DNA of 6,809 nt, from the NCBI GenBank assembly GCA_030040525.1, contig JASHTN010000305.1:1-6809 (forward strand), read 5' to 3'. This DNA is from Gammaproteobacteria bacterium. GTDB taxonomy: Bacteria > Pseudomonadota > Gammaproteobacteria > Steroidobacterales > Steroidobacteraceae. The notes beneath the pieces are model-generated. The model did no database searches. It saw nothing but the letters and a program-made list of their open reading frames with translations, and had not been told where the DNA came from. Position numbers and translations under genes: made by a program. This document shows positions 4,555 to 6,809 of this stretch, piece after piece; the first letter of the stretch is position 1; the number at the start of each line of letters is the position of its first letter.

Positions 4555-5607
4555 TCATGAATTCCTGCCTTTCTTCTTTGCCCTTATTGACCCGGTTTCA
4601 GATCGTCGGAGCGCTGCCCTCAGCTGGGCGGGTGTAGTCCCTTCCCACGTTCGGAAAGCTCGATAGAAAGAATTGGAATCTTCGTAGCCGAGCAGAAATG
4701 CCACTTCCGTGACATCCATCTCCGGCCGGGTGAGGTACTCATGCGCCAGTTCCTGCCGCGCCTCAAGAAGCAACTGCCGGAAAGTTGCGCCGTCATCGAT
4801 GATTCGCCGCTGCAAGGTCCGATCGCTCAACCCGAGTTCGCGCGCTACGGTCGATATCTCCGGCCGGCTTCCGGCGAGCAGACGCTTGAGAATCCATTTC
4901 ACCCGCTGACTGATCGAGCTTTGCGCACGGCGCTCTTCAAGCGCACGTTCGAGCTGCGGATTCAACATCTCGAGCAACGCGGCGTTGTAGGTAAGGAATG
5001 GTCGGTCGAGATCGGTCCGATGCAGGACGAGCGCGTTCCGTCGCGCTCCGAACGTGATCGGGCCCTTGAAATACGCTTTGTGGAACCCGGTCGCCTCCGC
5101 GCTGCGCTTCAGCTCGACCCTTTTCGCCGTCACCATATGCCCTGTGCCGCGGCGACCAAGTTCAACGAACGACACAAATGCGGCGTCCGTCAATAGGGGC
5201 GGGGTTTCTTCCTGCGCATGGAGCCACACAGGCTCGATCACGCACTCGTCCTTGCTCACCTTGATTTGCAGTTCCTCGGGCGAACACAGTTGCTTAAAGC
5301 GGGCGAGGCGGGTGAGGGCGTCCCGGTAGTCTCGGGCGTAATAGGCCGCCATAGTTGATGGTGGCCGATTGCCAACGTCGATCTGAGTGGCGATTTTTAG
5401 GCCCGCGGCCGGGTCGGCGGAGAGCTCGCCCACGGCACGCCAGAGTGCGAAGAACTGCGCTGTTGTGACGAGGTTCTTCTTGCCATCGTAAACAGTCAGT
5501 GGCAGCCGAGCTTGGCTCAGGACCGCCGCTGGCGTGAGTCCGATCTTACCGAGCCCGATCCAAAAGGCGTTGGCTGCTTTGAAACGGTCTGGCACGTGGA
5601 CTGTCAT
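4555..5607 (-). CDS. AraC-family transcriptional regulator with arabinose-binding-type N-domain
   Basis: 350 residues, typical of the larger AraC regulators. Residues about 20-190 resemble the 'Arabinose_bd' type N-terminal domain found in OruR/ArgR-like members (IGLTPAAVLSQARLPL, TTAQFFALWRAVGELSADPA, TMAAYYARDYRDALTRLARF). The C-terminal DNA-binding domain has two helix-turn-helix units: ISTVARELGLSDRTLQRRI (251-269) and DVTEVAFLLGYEDSNSFYRA (298-317), followed by the family signature WEGTTPAQLR (331-340). The tail is basic (RAKKKGR). The ATG at 5607 is preceded by a weak GAGAG. The aldehyde dehydrogenase ends only 51 bases upstream on the same strand with no convincing terminator between, so co-transcription and feedback control of that enzyme are likely. 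The inducer is unknown. The family is firm; the target is inferred from position. Confidence 0.9.
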   Translation of the reverse strand: MTVHVPDRFKAANAFWIGLGKIGLTPAAVLSQARLPLTVYDGKKNLVTTAQFFALWRAVGELSADPAAGLKIATQIDVGNRPPSTMAAYYARDYRDALTRLARFKQLCSPEELQIKVSKDECVIEPVWLHAQEETPPLLTDAAFVSFVELGRRGTGHMVTAKRVELKRSAEATGFHKAYFKGPITFGARRNALVLHRTDLDRPFLTYNAALLEMLNPQLERALEERRAQSSISQRVKWILKRLLAGSRPEISTVARELGLSDRTLQRRIIDDGATFRQLLLEARQELAHEYLTRPEMDVTEVAFLLGYEDSNSFYRAFRTWEGTTPAQLRAALRRSETGSIRAKKKGRNS

Positions 5608-5658
5608 TTTTGTCTCTCGGCGGCATTCCGTCGGGAAGCAATCGCGCTGTCAGGGAAT

Positions 5659-6809
5659 TTAGGGACAGATGATCGCCTTGGGTTCCAGGTACTCCTGCAG
5701 CCCGAAGATTCCGCCCTCCCGACCGATCCCCGATTGTTTGAACCCACCGAAGGGTGCAAACGGGTCGTGGCTTAGTGTGTTGATCAGGACGCGCCCGGCG
5801 CTGAGTTTGCGCGCCACACGGTTGGCCCTTTCTGGGTCCGCCGAGCTTACGTAGGCGATGAGGCCGAATTCGCTGTCATTGGCGATCTCAATGGCCTCGG
5901 TTTCCGTCTTGTACGTCAGGATCGACAGGACCGGTCCGAAGATTTCTTCCTTCGCGATACGCATCTCGCGGGTGACGTTGGCGAACACGGTGGGCTTCAC
6001 GAAATTCCCACCTTCAAGTCCCTGGGGATGACCTTCCCCGCCGATGACGAGCTCCGCACCTTCCTCGATCCCAGACTTGATGTACTCCTGCACCCGCTTG
6101 TACTGCTTGGTGCTGGCCAACGGGCCGAGGGTGACGTCCTTGTCCCTCGGATCGCCCACTTTGATTCCTTCGACGGCCGCCTTGGCCAATCGCTTCACTT
6201 CGTCGAGACGGTTTTCCGGCACGATCAGACGCGAGGCTGCAATGCAGGCCTGCCCGTTATTCAGGTAACAGGCGTTGATGGCCATCGGGATCGCCGTGGA
6301 GAGATCGGCGTCGTCCAGGATGATGTCGGGCGACTTGCCCCCGAGCTCGAGCGTCAAGCGCTTCATTGTGTCCAGGGAGTTCTTGGCGACCAGTTTTCCG
6401 ATCTGCGTCGAACCGGTGAAAGCGATTTTCTGAATGTCGGGACTCTTCGTTAATTCCGTCCCGACGACCTCGCCGAGGCCGGTCACGACATTGATGACGC
6501 CAGGAGGCAGCCCGGCTTCATGAAAGGCGTCCATCAAGACTTCCGTTTGCATGGCACTCATCTCGCTGGGCTTGATGACGACCGTGCATCCGGCGGCGAT
6601 GGCCGGCGCCACCTTGATCGCGATCGAGCCGGCGCTCGAATTCCATGGCGTAAATATGCCCACTACACCGGCCGGCTCCATCGCAACCTTTGATGCGCCG
6701 ACAGTCTTGACCAGGTCGAAGTCCCCGAGGACCTTCTTGAAGTGCAGGAAGATGTCCGCCGCGAGGTTGTTGGAGCCCTTCGCGCGGTCTTGCGGTGCGC
6801 CGTATTCCA
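5659..6809 (-). CDS. NAD(P)-dependent aldehyde dehydrogenase (5' part missing)
   Basis: The frame is open from the window edge to the TAA at 5661-5659, giving 382 visible residues. Family members have about 470-500, so roughly 90-115 N-terminal residues lie outside; the ATG at 6681 is internal, because clear homology (GSNNLAADIFLHFKKVLGDF) continues upstream of it. In window numbering the motifs are FTPWN with the oxyanion-stabilising Asn at 56, IKPSE with the cofactor-binding Lys at 79, FTGSTQIGK (130-138), LELGGKSP with the general-base Glu at 154, GQACIA with the catalytic Cys at 188, KEEIFGPVL (286-294) and PFGGFKQSGIGRE near the C-terminus. All core catalytic residues are present, so it should oxidise an aldehyde to an acid in the cytoplasm. 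The substrate cannot be told from sequence. It lies just upstream of the AraC gene on the same strand and is probably in one operon with it. Confidence 0.93.
   Translation of the reverse strand, partial: EYGAPQDRAKGSNNLAADIFLHFKKVLGDFDLVKTVGASKVAMEPAGVVGIFTPWNSSAGSIAIKVAPAIAAGCTVVIKPSEMSAMQTEVLMDAFHEAGLPPGVINVVTGLGEVVGTELTKSPDIQKIAFTGSTQIGKLVAKNSLDTMKRLTLELGGKSPDIILDDADLSTAIPMAINACYLNNGQACIAASRLIVPENRLDEVKRLAKAAVEGIKVGDPRDKDVTLGPLASTKQYKRVQEYIKSGIEEGAELVIGGEGHPQGLEGGNFVKPTVFANVTREMRIAKEEIFGPVLSILTYKTETEAIEIANDSEFGLIAYVSSADPERANRVARKLSAGRVLINTLSHDPFAPFGGFKQSGIGREGGIFGLQEYLEPKAIICP

Overview
The window reads as chromosomal DNA of a GC-rich proteobacterium. Codons favour G/C at the third position, the Shine-Dalgarno sites are GGAGG type, the exported proteins carry ordinary Sec signal peptides, and the gene families (YdcR-like MocR regulator, Cys/Met-metabolism PLP enzyme, exported creatininase-family protein, AraC regulator with an arabinose-binding-type N-domain, aldehyde dehydrogenase) are typical of metabolically versatile soil or aquatic proteobacteria. 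The genus cannot be fixed from the sequence. I see no tRNA, rRNA, CRISPR array, insertion sequence or phage gene.

Layout, left to right. (1) Positions 1-212, minus: the first 70 codons of a small exported protein of unknown function, cut by the window edge. (2) 213-414: an intergenic stretch with a likely promoter/operator for that gene and a hairpin downstream of the next gene. (3) 415-1866, minus: a MocR/GntR-type regulator with an aminotransferase-like domain. (4) 1867-1970: a compact divergent control region with three CTGTAC direct repeats. (5) 1971-3212, plus: a cystathionine gamma-synthase / methionine gamma-lyase family enzyme. (6) 3213-3560: a gap with no intact gene, holding a decayed N-terminal remnant of a 2-hydroxychromene-2-carboxylate isomerase (DsbA-like) gene with an in-frame TGA. 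(7) 3561-4397, minus: an exported creatininase-family protein. (8) 4398-4554: its promoter and a perfect 19-bp inverted repeat. (9) 4555-5607, minus: an AraC-family regulator. (10) 5659-6809, minus: an aldehyde dehydrogenase missing its N-terminus at the window edge.

How the parts may work together. The MocR regulator and the PLP enzyme form a divergent regulator/target pair. The CTGTAC repeats between them have the direct-repeat layout known for MocR operators. The aldehyde dehydrogenase and AraC genes are probably co-transcribed. The least expected observation is a 19-bp element matching at 15 of 19 positions, placed identically over the predicted -35 box of both genes for exported proteins (1-212 and 3561-4397). 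This suggests the two genes share one regulator although a regulator/enzyme module lies between them. Functional names rest on family motifs read by eye; substrates are not known.
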